From an uncultured Prevotellaceae bacterium (lineage in GTDB: Bacteria; Bacteroidota; Bacteroidia; Bacteroidales; Bacteroidaceae), in NCBI GenBank assembly GCA_902769705.1, contig CACXPX010000001.1:105738-169737 (forward strand): a DNA stretch of 64,000 bases. Reading direction: 5' to 3'. The notes below the pieces were generated by a model. That model searched no databases. It saw only the letters and a program-made list of their open reading frames with translations, and was not told the DNA's origin. How positions within the stretch are numbered: the stretch's first letter is position 1; the number at the start of each line of letters is the position of its first letter. This document shows positions 1-8,187 of this stretch, piece after piece. The position numbers were made by a program, and so were the translations under genes.

Positions 1-1211
1 TCGGCCAGCAGCAATGCCTTCACGTCGTCGAGCGACTGTCCTTCCTTCGGAGTACCGGCCAGAATGAAGCACGAGTGGTCGCGCAAAGTCTCGGCTCCAG
101 CCCAAGCATCAAGCATCTTCATCTGCTGCGTGATGTTGAGGTCGATGAGTCCGGCGGTGCCATTGCTCAGAATATTTTCGATGACGGCGAGTGTGTCGAC
201 TTGCAGCGAGTTGCCTTTCCCGAACCGCCAACCCATCCAAAGTGTCTCGGCCTCAAGGCCCATGACGGTGGTGTCGCGAGGTTGCGTGATAGGTTTCAGT
301 GCGGGGAACTCAGGCTGGCGCACGTCGTTTCCGGGCTGCCATTTGCCAAAATACTTGTAGATGATTCCGATCACCTTGTCGGGGTCGAAGTCGCCCGCCA
401 TGCAGATGGCCACGTTGTTCGGGCGGTACCACTTGTTGAAGTAGTTCTTGATGTTGGTGATGGACGGATTCTTCAGGTGGTTCTGCGTTCCGATGGTCGT
501 TTGTGTGCCGTAAGGATGGGTGGGGAAGAGCATGCGGCTCATAGACTCCCAAAGCTTGCGGCTGTCTTTGGCGATGCTGATGTTGTATTCCTCGTAGACG
601 GCCTCGAGTTCGGTGTGGAAGCCGCGGATGGTCATGTTTTGGAAGCGGTCGGCTTGAATCTTCGCCCAGTTCTCCACTTCGTTCGACGGGATGTCCTCGG
701 TGTAGCACGTCACGTCGTTCGACGTGTAAGCATTCGTGCCGATGGAGCCGATGACCGACATCAGTTTGTCGTACTCGTTGGGGATGAAGTATTGGGCGGC
801 GACTTGCGACACGCTGTCGATTTCGTGGTATTTCTGTCGGCGTAGGTCGGGATCGCTGATGAGTCGGTATTCCTCGTAGCGTTGCTCGATTTCCTTGAGC
901 AGCGGGGCTTCAGCTGCAGGGTCGGTGACTCCGAACTTGTCGGTGCCCTTGAACATCAGGTGCTCCAGATAGTGGGCAAGGCCCGTCGTCTCGGCTGGGT
1001 CGTTCTTCGAACCTGTCCGCACGGCGATGTAAGTCTGGATGCGTGGTTTTTCTTTGTTGACCGAGAGGTAGACCGTCAAGCCGTTGTCGAGCTTGTAGAC
1101 ACGCGTCTTCATCAGGTCGGTTGGGATGGTGGTGTATGTGAGTTGTGTTTGTGCTGTGATATTCAGCGTGAATATCATCAGCAAGGCGGTAATGATGGTT
1201 TTTGTCTTCAT
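1..1211 (-). CDS. M16 family zinc peptidase (pitrilysin-like), partial
   Basis: The first 403 codons are present and the rest lies beyond the left edge. Translation from the ATG at 1211 begins MKTKTIITALLMIFTLNITAQ, a signal peptide, so the protein is exported. The inverted zinc motif HxxEH is visible as HYLEHLMFKGT, with the downstream glutamate in TELEAVYEEYN, as in M16 metallopeptidases that degrade peptides. Bacteroidetes members with two M16 units usually run to about 900 residues, so roughly half is probably missing here. It starts 10 bp after the DUF4954 gene and probably shares its transcript. Family assignment is firm; the substrate is unknown. Confidence 0.9.
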   Translation of the reverse strand, partial: MKTKTIITALLMIFTLNITAQTQLTYTTIPTDLMKTRVYKLDNGLTVYLSVNKEKPRIQTYIAVRTGSKNDPAETTGLAHYLEHLMFKGTDKFGVTDPAAEAPLLKEIEQRYEEYRLISDPDLRRQKYHEIDSVSQVAAQYFIPNEYDKLMSVIGSIGTNAYTSNDVTCYTEDIPSNEVENWAKIQADRFQNMTIRGFHTELEAVYEEYNISIAKDSRKLWESMSRMLFPTHPYGTQTTIGTQNHLKNPSITNIKNYFNKWYRPNNVAICMAGDFDPDKVIGIIYKYFGKWQPGNDVRQPEFPALKPITQPRDTTVMGLEAETLWMGWRFGKGNSLQVDTLAVIENILSNGTAGLIDLNITQQMKMLDAWAGAETLRDHSCFILAGTPKEGQSLDDVKALLLA

Positions 1212-1221
1212 TTTATTGTTG

Positions 1222-3078
1222 TTACATGTAAAGTTTCTGGTTTTCAAAATCTACTTCGCGGTCGAGCTGGCTGATGAAGTTGTCGAACACTTCTTCCTCG
1301 ACGTCGCCGAGCGAGTATTCTTTCTCGGCATCTTTACGGATCTCGGCAATCCATGCACGGCGTGCTGTCACATAGTCTTGGCGCACGCGTTCGGCATCGG
1401 CTTCGGTGATTTCGTCGAGTCCGTAGTAGTCGCAAATCATCCGATAAGTCCACGCCCAGCGGTATTCCGAGTAGTTACGATGAATGTCGTTGAAACGCTC
1501 GATGATCTCTTCGATGGTCTCGAAGTTTCCTTGTTCGAGGTCTTCGATGAGCCGTCTCTCTTCGGATTCGGGCAAGAGGAGTCCGGAAAGGTCGTTCCAG
1601 TTGCCGACGCCAATCTTTGTGGACGGCTTTTCCAAAGCGTGGCGTTTCAGCACGGCGCCCATGTAGATGCGAAGGGCGATGTCGTAGTATTTGATGCCCT
1701 TCTTGAGCGATGAGTTCTTAATCACGTATTCGTGGTAGTTGTACTCGGAAACAGAGTCGCCTGAGGCGGTGCGCAAGGCTTCAAGGATTTCCTTTCCGCG
1801 CAAGATTTCGCCCACCGAGAACGGTGAAAGCCAGTCGAAGTTCACGATGCTCTTGCGTGCGTCTTGTGCGCGTTTGTCACGCTTGGGCCATTTGCGGATG
1901 TCTCGGTAGAGACCCACGGTGGTGATGTTTCGTCCGGGAATGAGGTACATCGTGTCGCCGTAAGCCATGAGATAAGAGAAAGGCAAGTCGCGTGTGTCGG
2001 GGTGATACATCAGTTTTCCGAAAAGCACAGAGAATGTCCCGATGTTGGCAGGCATCAGCAGATAGGCGCCGCTGGCAGTCTTCGACCCACGCTCCAGTGT
2101 TCCGTAGTGCATGGGGCCCATCTTGTAGGCGTGGTTCGAGAAGTTGGTGCCCGAACCAGCGTTGTAGAATGAGAACTCGCCACCGATGAGCAGCGAACTC
2201 TTGTGGTGGCTGGCTGAGAATGGTCCGCAGAAAGCGGCGCAAGCCTCACCGTTCGACATATAACTGTTGGCGAAGAACACGCTCTTCTCGGCAGTAAATC
2301 CGTTGCTGATTTGGCAGGCTTCACCCACGAAGCAGTCCTGCATCTTCACCGAGTTGATGATGCTTGAGCCGTCGCTGATGATGGAATTCTCGCAAATCAC
2401 ACCCGTTCCGATATAGACGTTGTTCTCTGCCGAGCTCATGATGGAGCAGTCGCTCAGGCGTGAAGCACCGCTAATCTCGCAACTGTCGCAGATAATCGTG
2501 TTCGTGATTTCCTTGGTGTTCACAATCTTCACGTTGTTGCCGACGCATCCTCGTTCGGGCATGTTACGTTCTATCTGCTCGTTGATGAGTCGTCGGATGG
2601 CATCTTTCACGGGTTTGTTTTGGAAATGTTTCACCATGAAGGCGGCCAACTGGCTGTTCAATCCGCGGAAAAGGATAAGGTTGCCGTCGCCCACTTCGTT
2701 GAGCACGGAGATGAGGTTGCCTTCACCATAGGTGGCGCCTTCAGTGGTCTCCATCGTGCAGATATTCGATATGTAGCAGTCGTCACCAATCGTATAGTTG
2801 TTGATAAAATTGCCCACATTCTCAATCAGGCAGTTGTCGCCCACCGTTACGTTTCGAAGCGTGGCGTTGTTGATGCCTGAGTGTTTAACGAATCCTTTGC
2901 TCACTTCCACATTCTTTTCGAAGTTGCCCAAATTGATTTCGCCATAGAACAGCACGCGATGGAAATAGTTGGGGCGGAAATACTCGCCTACATGAACGTT
3001 AGTCCAGTCTTCCGACCAGCAACTGTTGTTCTCCAGAACTGTAATTTCGTGTTCTGTTAATTGTCTGTAGTTATTCAT
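1222..3078 (-). CDS. DUF4954 family protein with left-handed beta-helix repeats
   Basis: This 618-residue protein has no signal peptide and is probably cytosolic. From about residue 60 to 300 it shows irregular hexapeptide-type turns (for example NNATLRNVTVGDNCLIENVG and IGDDCYISNI), the pattern of left-handed beta-helix proteins such as sugar-nucleotide acyl- or nucleotidyl-transferases. The whole sequence resembles the Bacteroidetes family DUF4954, whose function is not established. It lies between hflX and the M16 peptidase gene in one minus-strand run. The 36-bp gap after hflX is largely filled by a 7-bp tandem repeat. Any enzymatic role is a guess from the fold. Confidence 0.85.
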   Translation of the reverse strand: MNNYRQLTEHEITVLENNSCWSEDWTNVHVGEYFRPNYFHRVLFYGEINLGNFEKNVEVSKGFVKHSGINNATLRNVTVGDNCLIENVGNFINNYTIGDDCYISNICTMETTEGATYGEGNLISVLNEVGDGNLILFRGLNSQLAAFMVKHFQNKPVKDAIRRLINEQIERNMPERGCVGNNVKIVNTKEITNTIICDSCEISGASRLSDCSIMSSAENNVYIGTGVICENSIISDGSSIINSVKMQDCFVGEACQISNGFTAEKSVFFANSYMSNGEACAAFCGPFSASHHKSSLLIGGEFSFYNAGSGTNFSNHAYKMGPMHYGTLERGSKTASGAYLLMPANIGTFSVLFGKLMYHPDTRDLPFSYLMAYGDTMYLIPGRNITTVGLYRDIRKWPKRDKRAQDARKSIVNFDWLSPFSVGEILRGKEILEALRTASGDSVSEYNYHEYVIKNSSLKKGIKYYDIALRIYMGAVLKRHALEKPSTKIGVGNWNDLSGLLLPESEERRLIEDLEQGNFETIEEIIERFNDIHRNYSEYRWAWTYRMICDYYGLDEITEADAERVRQDYVTARRAWIAEIRKDAEKEYSLGDVEEEVFDNFISQLDREVDFENQKLYM

Positions 3079-3093
3079 GTGTTTATGTTTTTT

Positions 3094-3121
3094 TTATTCT
3101 TTATTCTTTATTCTTTATTCT
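3094..3121. repeat. Heptamer tandem repeat (TTATTCT)x4
   Basis: Four perfect copies of a 7-bp unit overlap the hflX stop codon (3115-3117) and fill most of the gap to the DUF4954 gene. On the coding strand the unit reads AGAATAA, so the repeat itself supplies the hflX stop. It belongs to the heptamer repeat class seen at about a dozen places in this window. Confidence 0.9.
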
Positions 3122-4410
3122 TCGTTTTCCTCTTCAGCTGCGGGGTAGAGGAAGTCGTTGTAAGGATATTTCTGAACGTGTAGTTCGCGAACTTTCTTGT
3201 AGATGGTGTCGCGGAACTCGTCGATGTTCTGCTTTTTCAAGGCCGAAATGAAAATGCAATTGTCGTTCATCTTGGCCATCCACGTGCGTTTCAGGTCTTC
3301 GAGTGAGATGTTCTCACGCGTAGGAGGCGTAAGGTCGTCGGGCTCCTTTTCGGTCCATTTGTAGTTGTCGATTTTGTTGAAAACAATCATCGACGGCTTG
3401 TCAGCACAACCCAAATCGGCGAGTGTCTTCTCGACCACCTGAATCTGCTCTTCGAAGTCGGGGTGGGAGATGTCTACCACATGGAGCAACAGGTCGGCTT
3501 CGCGTGTCTCGTCGAGTGTCGACTTGAACGAATCCACCAAGTCGGTGGGCAGTTTGCGGATGAATCCTACCGTATCAGCCAACAGGAACGGCAAGTTTTC
3601 CACCACCACCTTCCTGACTGTTGTGTCGAGGGTCGCAAAGAGCTTGTTCTCAGCAAACACGTCGCTCTTGGCCAGCATGTTCATAATGGTGGATTTGCCC
3701 ACGTTAGTGTACCCTACAAGCGCCACGCGAATCAGCCGTCCGCGATTCTTGCGTTGAGTAGTCTTCTGCTGGTCAATCTCCACCAACCGTTGCTTCAGCA
3801 GGGTGATGCGGTTCAAGATGATGCGGCGGTCCATCTCAAGCTGAGTCTCACCAGGTCCGCGAAGTCCCACGCTTCCTTTTCCGCCTCCGCTTCCACTTCC
3901 ACCGCCTTGGCGTTCCAAGTGGGTCCACAAACGTTGCAAGCGAGGCAGCATGTACCGATATTGCGCCAGTTCCACTTGCGTCTTGGCGTTGGCAGTTTGT
4001 GCGCGCATAGCGAATATGTCGAGAATCAGCGTCGTGCGATCCAGTATCTTCACCTTCAGTTCCTGCTCGATGTTGCGCAGTTGCTTGGCCGACAGTTCGT
4101 CATCGAAGATGGCCATTCCCACTTCGCGGTCGTTTTCTTCCTCTTGCTGGATGAATCGGCGGATTTCCTCCAATTTTCCTTTTCCCGTGTAGGTGATGGA
4201 ACTGGGGCCTCCCACTCGTTGCGTAAACCGCTTGACGACCACCACGCCAGCCGTCTCGGCCAAGAATTCCAGTTCGTCCAGATATTCCTTGGTCTTGGCT
4301 TCGTCCTGTTCTTTCGTGATGAGTCCTACGAGCACTGCGGTTTCGGCTTTGGTCTCTGAAACCGCGAATTGGCTGCCCCCCATCGGGCCACCCATGTTAG
4401 GTTCTTTCAT
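3115..4410 (-). CDS. hflX: Ribosome-associated GTPase HflX
   Basis: This 431-residue protein has the HflX layout. The N-terminal domain (about 25-200) ends in the glycine-rich linker and the diagnostic GLRGPGETQLEMDRR segment. The GTPase domain follows with the P-loop GYTNVGKST near residue 232, DTVGF (G3) and NKID (G4). HflX proteins bind and split stalled ribosomes; that role is family knowledge. It is the first gene of a minus-strand run with DUF4954 and an M16 peptidase. A TAACTTTG -7 element lies on the minus strand at 4441-4434, but no TTTG -33 box is seen. Confidence 0.95.
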   Translation of the reverse strand: MKEPNMGGPMGGSQFAVSETKAETAVLVGLITKEQDEAKTKEYLDELEFLAETAGVVVVKRFTQRVGGPSSITYTGKGKLEEIRRFIQQEEENDREVGMAIFDDELSAKQLRNIEQELKVKILDRTTLILDIFAMRAQTANAKTQVELAQYRYMLPRLQRLWTHLERQGGGSGSGGGKGSVGLRGPGETQLEMDRRIILNRITLLKQRLVEIDQQKTTQRKNRGRLIRVALVGYTNVGKSTIMNMLAKSDVFAENKLFATLDTTVRKVVVENLPFLLADTVGFIRKLPTDLVDSFKSTLDETREADLLLHVVDISHPDFEEQIQVVEKTLADLGCADKPSMIVFNKIDNYKWTEKEPDDLTPPTRENISLEDLKRTWMAKMNDNCIFISALKKQNIDEFRDTIYKKVRELHVQKYPYNDFLYPAAEEENEE

Positions 4411-4546
4411 GTGTTGATATTATTAATAATGTGCAAAGTTAAAAAAAAATAGTAATATTGCATACGAAATGAAATGAAAAAAGCTGTAGGATTGTTATTT
4501 TTTCGTAAACGTTTGCGTATTTTTTTGCGTTTTTTTCTCTTCAAAA

Positions 4547-4578
4547 TTTGATTTAAATCAATTTAATCTCTAATTTTG
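4547..4578 (+). promoter_or_regulatory. Consensus Bacteroidetes promoter for a candidate small RNA
   Basis: TTTG at 4547-4550, a 20-bp spacer, then TAATTTTG at 4571-4578: a full match to the primary-sigma consensus TTTG-N19/21-TAnnTTTG. Transcription should start near 4585. No ORF follows; the nearest plus-strand gene, nagB, has its own promoter 600 bp downstream. Confidence 0.8.
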
Positions 4579-4584
4579 CAAGCA

Positions 4585-4690
4585 GAATAAGTAAATCGAC
4601 TGATTTTCAAAGAGAGCATAACTACATAGAAAAAACTGCTGAAACATTCAAAAGACTCGCCCCGACGTGATGTCGAGGCGTTTTTCTTTA
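4585..4690 (+). ncRNA. Candidate small RNA of about 100 nt
   Basis: The unit is inferred from its ends: a perfect promoter at 4547-4578 and an intrinsic terminator at 4658-4686. The roughly 70-nt body before the hairpin is A-rich and has no ORF worth calling. It matches no RNA family I recognise. It could be a trans-acting sRNA, or less likely a leader that usually terminates before nagB. Confidence 0.55.
4658..4686 (+). terminator. Intrinsic terminator of the candidate small RNA
   Basis: CGCCCCGAC (4658-4666), a 5-nt loop, then GTCGAGGCG (4672-4680) and TTTTTC. The 9-bp stem has one C-A mismatch. No protein gene precedes it on this strand. Confidence 0.8.
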
Positions 4691-4868
4691 TGTGCTGTTC
4701 CATCTTTTAATTGTAAAAAAGTTTCCGAATTTTTGGCTTCTTTTTTGCTTGTTCTTCGTTCGTAGTCAGGTTTTGGGCCGAAAAACGTGATTTTTCTGCA
4801 TATTTGTTAATTGTCTGATAACCAGTCGGTTGTGGATTATCTGTTTTTCCGGCTTATTTTTCGATTTT

Positions 4869-4976
4869 GTCAAAGCATATCTCTTGGGCGGTCAAAGATG
4901 GCTTTTGAGCTCTTCAAAGCATAGCTCTAAGAGGGTCATAAGTGGCTTTTGGAAGTCGTAAAAAGCCTTTTTTTGA
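4869..4976. repeat. 22-bp-period palindromic repeat array, five units
   Basis: Units start at 4869, 4891, 4913 and 4935, exactly 22 bp apart, with a fifth at 4955 (20 bp). They begin GTCAAAG, GTCAAAG, TTCAAAG, GTCATAA and GTCGTAA, and share inner pieces such as GGCTTTTG. This is the most degenerate of the seven arrays of this type here. Confidence 0.7.
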
Positions 4977-5181
4977 TGAAAAACGTGTGTAATCTGTCAT
5001 AATTAACTCCATTTTTGCCCCTTCAAACCATCTTTTTCTGTTTTTCTGAGTCTGTTTCAGAAATAATGGTGATGATGTTTTGTTGAAAAAAATCATAAGA
5101 AAAAACTTCCGCTGGCCACGCCAATAACCAATCAAAGAGCAAGATTTTTTACTTGCACTTCATAAAAAAAAGATGAAAGAT

Positions 5182-5212
5182 TTTGACTTTTTCGATGTTT
5201 TTCGTAATTTTG
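5182..5212 (+). promoter_or_regulatory. nagB promoter
   Basis: TTTG at 5182-5185, a 19-bp spacer, TAATTTTG at 5205-5212. The expected start near 5219 gives a leader of about 50 nt before the nagB ATG at 5270. Confidence 0.8.
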
Positions 5213-5269
5213 CGACAATAAAAAAAGCAAAGAGAAAATAATTAAAACAATAAACACAATTAACGAATT

Positions 5270-6061
5270 ATGAGACTGATTATTGAACCTGATTATGCCC
5301 AAATGTCACGTTGGGCTGCTGAGCATGTGATTCAGCGTATTAACGAATTCAATCCCACACCCGACCGCAAGTTCGTGTTGGGCTTGCCTACTGGTTCTTC
5401 GCCCGAAGGCATGTATGCTTGCCTTGTGAAGGCTAATAAAGAAGGGCGCGTTTCGTTCAAGAACGTGCTGACTTTCAACATGGACGAATATGTGGGATTG
5501 CCCGAAGATCATCCCGAGAGCTACCATTCGTTCATGGCTCGCAACTTGTTTGACCACATTGATTGCCCGAAGGAGAACATTCATATTCTTAACGGCAACG
5601 CCCCCGATTTGGAGGCTGAGTGTGCACACTATGAAGAGATGATAGCCGAAGCCGGAGGCATTGACTTATTCCTTGGCGGTATCGGTCCTGACGGACACAT
5701 CGCTTTCAACGAGCCCTATTCATCGCTTGCCAGCCGCACACGTGTAAAGACGTTGACTACAGACACCATCATCGCCAATTCTCGTTTCTTCGAAGGTGAT
5801 GTGAACAAAGTGCCCAAGCTGGCTCTGACAGTTGGTGTGGGAACTGTGATGGACGCTCGTGAAGTGATGATTCTGGTGAACGGACATCACAAGGCACGAG
5901 CACTGAAAGCCGCAGTTGAAGGAAGTGTCTGTCAAGAGTGGACCATCAGCGCTTTGCAGATGCATCGTCATGGAATCATCGTTTGCGACGAGCCTGCTAC
6001 TGATGAACTGAAAGTGGGTACTTACAAGTACTTCAAAGACATAGAGAAGAACAATCTGTAA
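5270..6061 (+). CDS. nagB: Glucosamine-6-phosphate deaminase
   Basis: The 263-residue protein has the full NagB catalytic set in the same positions as E. coli NagB: D72 in NMDEYVG, D141 and H143 in [11 protein letters not shown], and E148. It converts glucosamine-6-phosphate to fructose-6-phosphate and ammonia in amino-sugar catabolism in the cytosol. It is preceded by a consensus promoter and followed by a strong hairpin (6071-6102) that separates it from the next gene, which encodes a degenerate NagB domain fused to a deacetylase-like domain. This is a normal, complete gene. Confidence 0.97.
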   Translation: MRLIIEPDYAQMSRWAAEHVIQRINEFNPTPDRKFVLGLPTGSSPEGMYACLVKANKEGRVSFKNVLTFNMDEYVGLPEDHPESYHSFMARNLFDHIDCPKENIHILNGNAPDLEAECAHYEEMIAEAGGIDLFLGGIGPDGHIAFNEPYSSLASRTRVKTLTTDTIIANSRFFEGDVNKVPKLALTVGVGTVMDAREVMILVNGHHKARALKAAVEGSVCQEWTISALQMHRHGIIVCDEPATDELKVGTYKYFKDIEKNNL

Positions 6062-6070
6062 GGTTGAAAT

Positions 6071-6110
6071 GGGGAAAGGTTGGGCAAGCCCAATCCTTCC
6101 CCTTCTTTCT
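6071..6110 (+). terminator. Hairpin terminator or attenuator after nagB
   Basis: GGGGAAAGGTTGGG (6071-6084) can pair with CCCAATCCTTCCCC (6089-6102) across a 4-nt loop, followed by TTCTTTCTT. It lies 10 bp after the nagB stop and 70 bp before the next gene, so it probably lowers read-through into the downstream genes. It also shows that an upstream ATG at 6080 lies inside a hairpin and is not the next start. Confidence 0.7.
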
Positions 6111-6172
6111 TACTGCCTGCCTATAATCTAATCTTTTATCATCTTCCCTTAAACCTAACAAAAGCTTTTGCT

Positions 6173-8164
6173 ATGAGACTGAACCTTAGCTCTCAAATCG
6201 TATTAAACAAAGTACCTGAAGAATTCTACAAACCGAGAACTGCAGTCGACCGTTCGGAAATCACCCGAATGGAAAAGATTCCAACCGACATTTTCCCCAA
6301 GATAGAAGAAGCCGTTGGCAGTATCGTTGATGTCGTTGTGGCCGAGATTCAGAGTCGGCAGCGCGAAGGACGGTTCTGTGTGCTTGGATTGGGAACAGGA
6401 ACCTCACTCACTCCTGTCTATGCAGAGCTGATTCGCCGTCATCAGGAAGATGGCGTGAGCTTCCGCAACGTGGTGGTATTCAATGCCTACGAGTTTTTCC
6501 CGCTCTCGCAAGATGCCCCTCATAGTGCTTTCCGTCAGCTTTGTGAGCGGTTTCTTGATCATGTTGACATCGACCGCCAGAACATCTTCACGCCCGATGG
6601 AACAATAGCGCAAGACTCTGTTCAGCAATACTGCCAGCTTTATGAGCAGCGCATCAAGACTTTCGGAGGCATCGACTTGATGCTTCTGGGTATCGGGCGT
6701 ATAGGAAATATTGCCATCAACGAGCCGGGATCGGGACTCACTTCGTCTTCACGCCTGATGCTGATTGATGCTACTTCGCGCGAAGAATCGACACTCAGTT
6801 TTGGCACCAACGAACCAGTTCCGCCTTGTGCTATTACGATGGGTGTGCAAACCATTCTTTCTGCACGAAAGATATTCCTCACAGCATGGGGAGAAGAGAA
6901 GGCCGACATCATTCGCAAAACCGTCGAAGGAGCTATAACCGACACCATTCCTGCCTCGTTCCTGCAAACTCACAATGATGCACATGTGGTTATCGACCTT
7001 GCAGCAGCTGCACGTTTGACCCGCATTGTGCACCCTTGGTTGGTTACTTCGCTCACGTGGACAGACAAGTTGGTGCGGTCGGCTTTGGTTTGGCTGTGTC
7101 AGAAGACTGGCAAACCCATTCTGAAACTGACGAACAAAGACTACAACGAGAACGGCCTTTCTGAACTCTTGGCGCTTTATGGGTCGGCTTATAATGCCAA
7201 TATCAAGATATTCAACGACTTGCAGCATACCATCACGGGCTGGCCGGGCGGAAAACCTGATGCAGACGACACCTATCGCCCAGAGCGAGCGAAGCCTTAT
7301 CCCAAGCGTGTTGTGGTGTTCTCTCCGCATCCCGATGATGACGTTATTTCTATGGGCGGCACCATTCAGCGTTTGGTGGCGCAAGGACATGAGGTTCATG
7401 TGGCCTATGAGACGAGTGGTAACATTGCTGTGGGCGATGAGGAGGTAACGCGTTTCATGCATTTCATTAATGGTTTCAACCAACTGTTTGGAAACTCGGA
7501 AGACCAAGTAATCAATAACAAGTACAAAGAAATCAAACAGTTCTTGGCGTCAAAGAAGGAAGGCGACAGCGACACGCGTGACATTCTGACCATTAAGGGG
7601 CTTATACGTCGGGGCGAAGCTCGTACTGCGAGCACGTTCAACCATATTCCATTAGAGCGTGTGCATTTCTTGGATTTGCCGTTCTATGAGAGTGGTAAGA
7701 TTGAAAAACTGCCTATGGGTGAGGCTGATGTGCGTATTGTACAAAAACTCATCAGCGAGGTGAAGCCCCATCAGATTTATGTGGCGGGCGACTTGGCTGA
7801 CCCGCATGGCACCCATCGTAAATGTACAGACGCCGTACTTGCCGCTATCGATGAAGAGAAGCGTGCTGGAGCCGAGTGGTTGTCGGATTGTCGCATCTGG
7901 ATGTATCGTGGTGCATGGGCTGAATGGGAGATTGAGAACATTGAGATGTGTGTTCCGATGAGCCCAGAGGAACTCCGTGCGAAGCGCAACGCCATATTGA
8001 AGCATCAGTCGCAAATGGAGAGTGCTCCTTTCTTGGGTAATGATGAGCGGCTGTTCTGGCAGCGCGCAGAAGACCGCAATCGTGGGACGGCAGACCTCTA
8101 CGACCAGCTGGGACTTGCTTGCTATGAGGCTATGGAAGCCTTTGTGGAATATAAACCATTATAA
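6173..8164 (+). CDS. NagB-like domain fused to PIG-L/LmbE-type de-N-acetylase
   Basis: Starting at 6173 (MRLNLSSQIVLNKVP) gives 663 residues, the usual length I recall for this Bacteroidetes family; the 31 codons upstream overlap a terminator hairpin. Residues about 40-310 are NagB-like, but the catalytic positions are changed: NMDEYVG is NAYEFF (Asp to Tyr106), and DGHIAFNEP is IGNIAINEP (Asp to Ile177, His to Asn179). Residues about 375-640 form a PIG-L domain with zinc motif PHPDDD (H386, D388-D390) and DPHGTHRK (H545, H548). I infer an active de-N-acetylase controlled by an inactive sugar-phosphate-binding domain. Naming it a deaminase would be doubtful. GH97 follows after 23 bp. Confidence 0.88.
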   Translation: MRLNLSSQIVLNKVPEEFYKPRTAVDRSEITRMEKIPTDIFPKIEEAVGSIVDVVVAEIQSRQREGRFCVLGLGTGTSLTPVYAELIRRHQEDGVSFRNVVVFNAYEFFPLSQDAPHSAFRQLCERFLDHVDIDRQNIFTPDGTIAQDSVQQYCQLYEQRIKTFGGIDLMLLGIGRIGNIAINEPGSGLTSSSRLMLIDATSREESTLSFGTNEPVPPCAITMGVQTILSARKIFLTAWGEEKADIIRKTVEGAITDTIPASFLQTHNDAHVVIDLAAAARLTRIVHPWLVTSLTWTDKLVRSALVWLCQKTGKPILKLTNKDYNENGLSELLALYGSAYNANIKIFNDLQHTITGWPGGKPDADDTYRPERAKPYPKRVVVFSPHPDDDVISMGGTIQRLVAQGHEVHVAYETSGNIAVGDEEVTRFMHFINGFNQLFGNSEDQVINNKYKEIKQFLASKKEGDSDTRDILTIKGLIRRGEARTASTFNHIPLERVHFLDLPFYESGKIEKLPMGEADVRIVQKLISEVKPHQIYVAGDLADPHGTHRKCTDAVLAAIDEEKRAGAEWLSDCRIWMYRGAWAEWEIENIEMCVPMSPEELRAKRNAILKHQSQMESAPFLGNDERLFWQRAEDRNRGTADLYDQLGLACYEAMEAFVEYKPL

Positions 8165-8187
8165 ATAATAATAAAACATATGAGAAT

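Larger units (their letters stand above)
4411..5269. other. Gene-free divergent region between hflX and nagB
   Basis: This stretch of 859 bp contains no convincing coding sequence. It holds the hflX -7 element, a complete plus-strand promoter followed by a short transcript unit with its own terminator (4547-4690), a five-unit repeat array (4869-4976) and the nagB promoter (5182-5212). The 73-codon minus-strand ORF at 4914-5135 crosses the repeat array and is not considered a gene. Confidence 0.7.

Noticed and set aside
4914-5135. 73-codon minus-strand ORF in the hflX-nagB gap
   Set aside because: Crosses the 22-bp repeat array and lacks any conserved feature.
6080-6172. Upstream start for the NagB/PIG-L fusion
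   Set aside because: The extra residues overlap a terminator-like hairpin and do not resemble the family; the start at 6173 gives the expected length.
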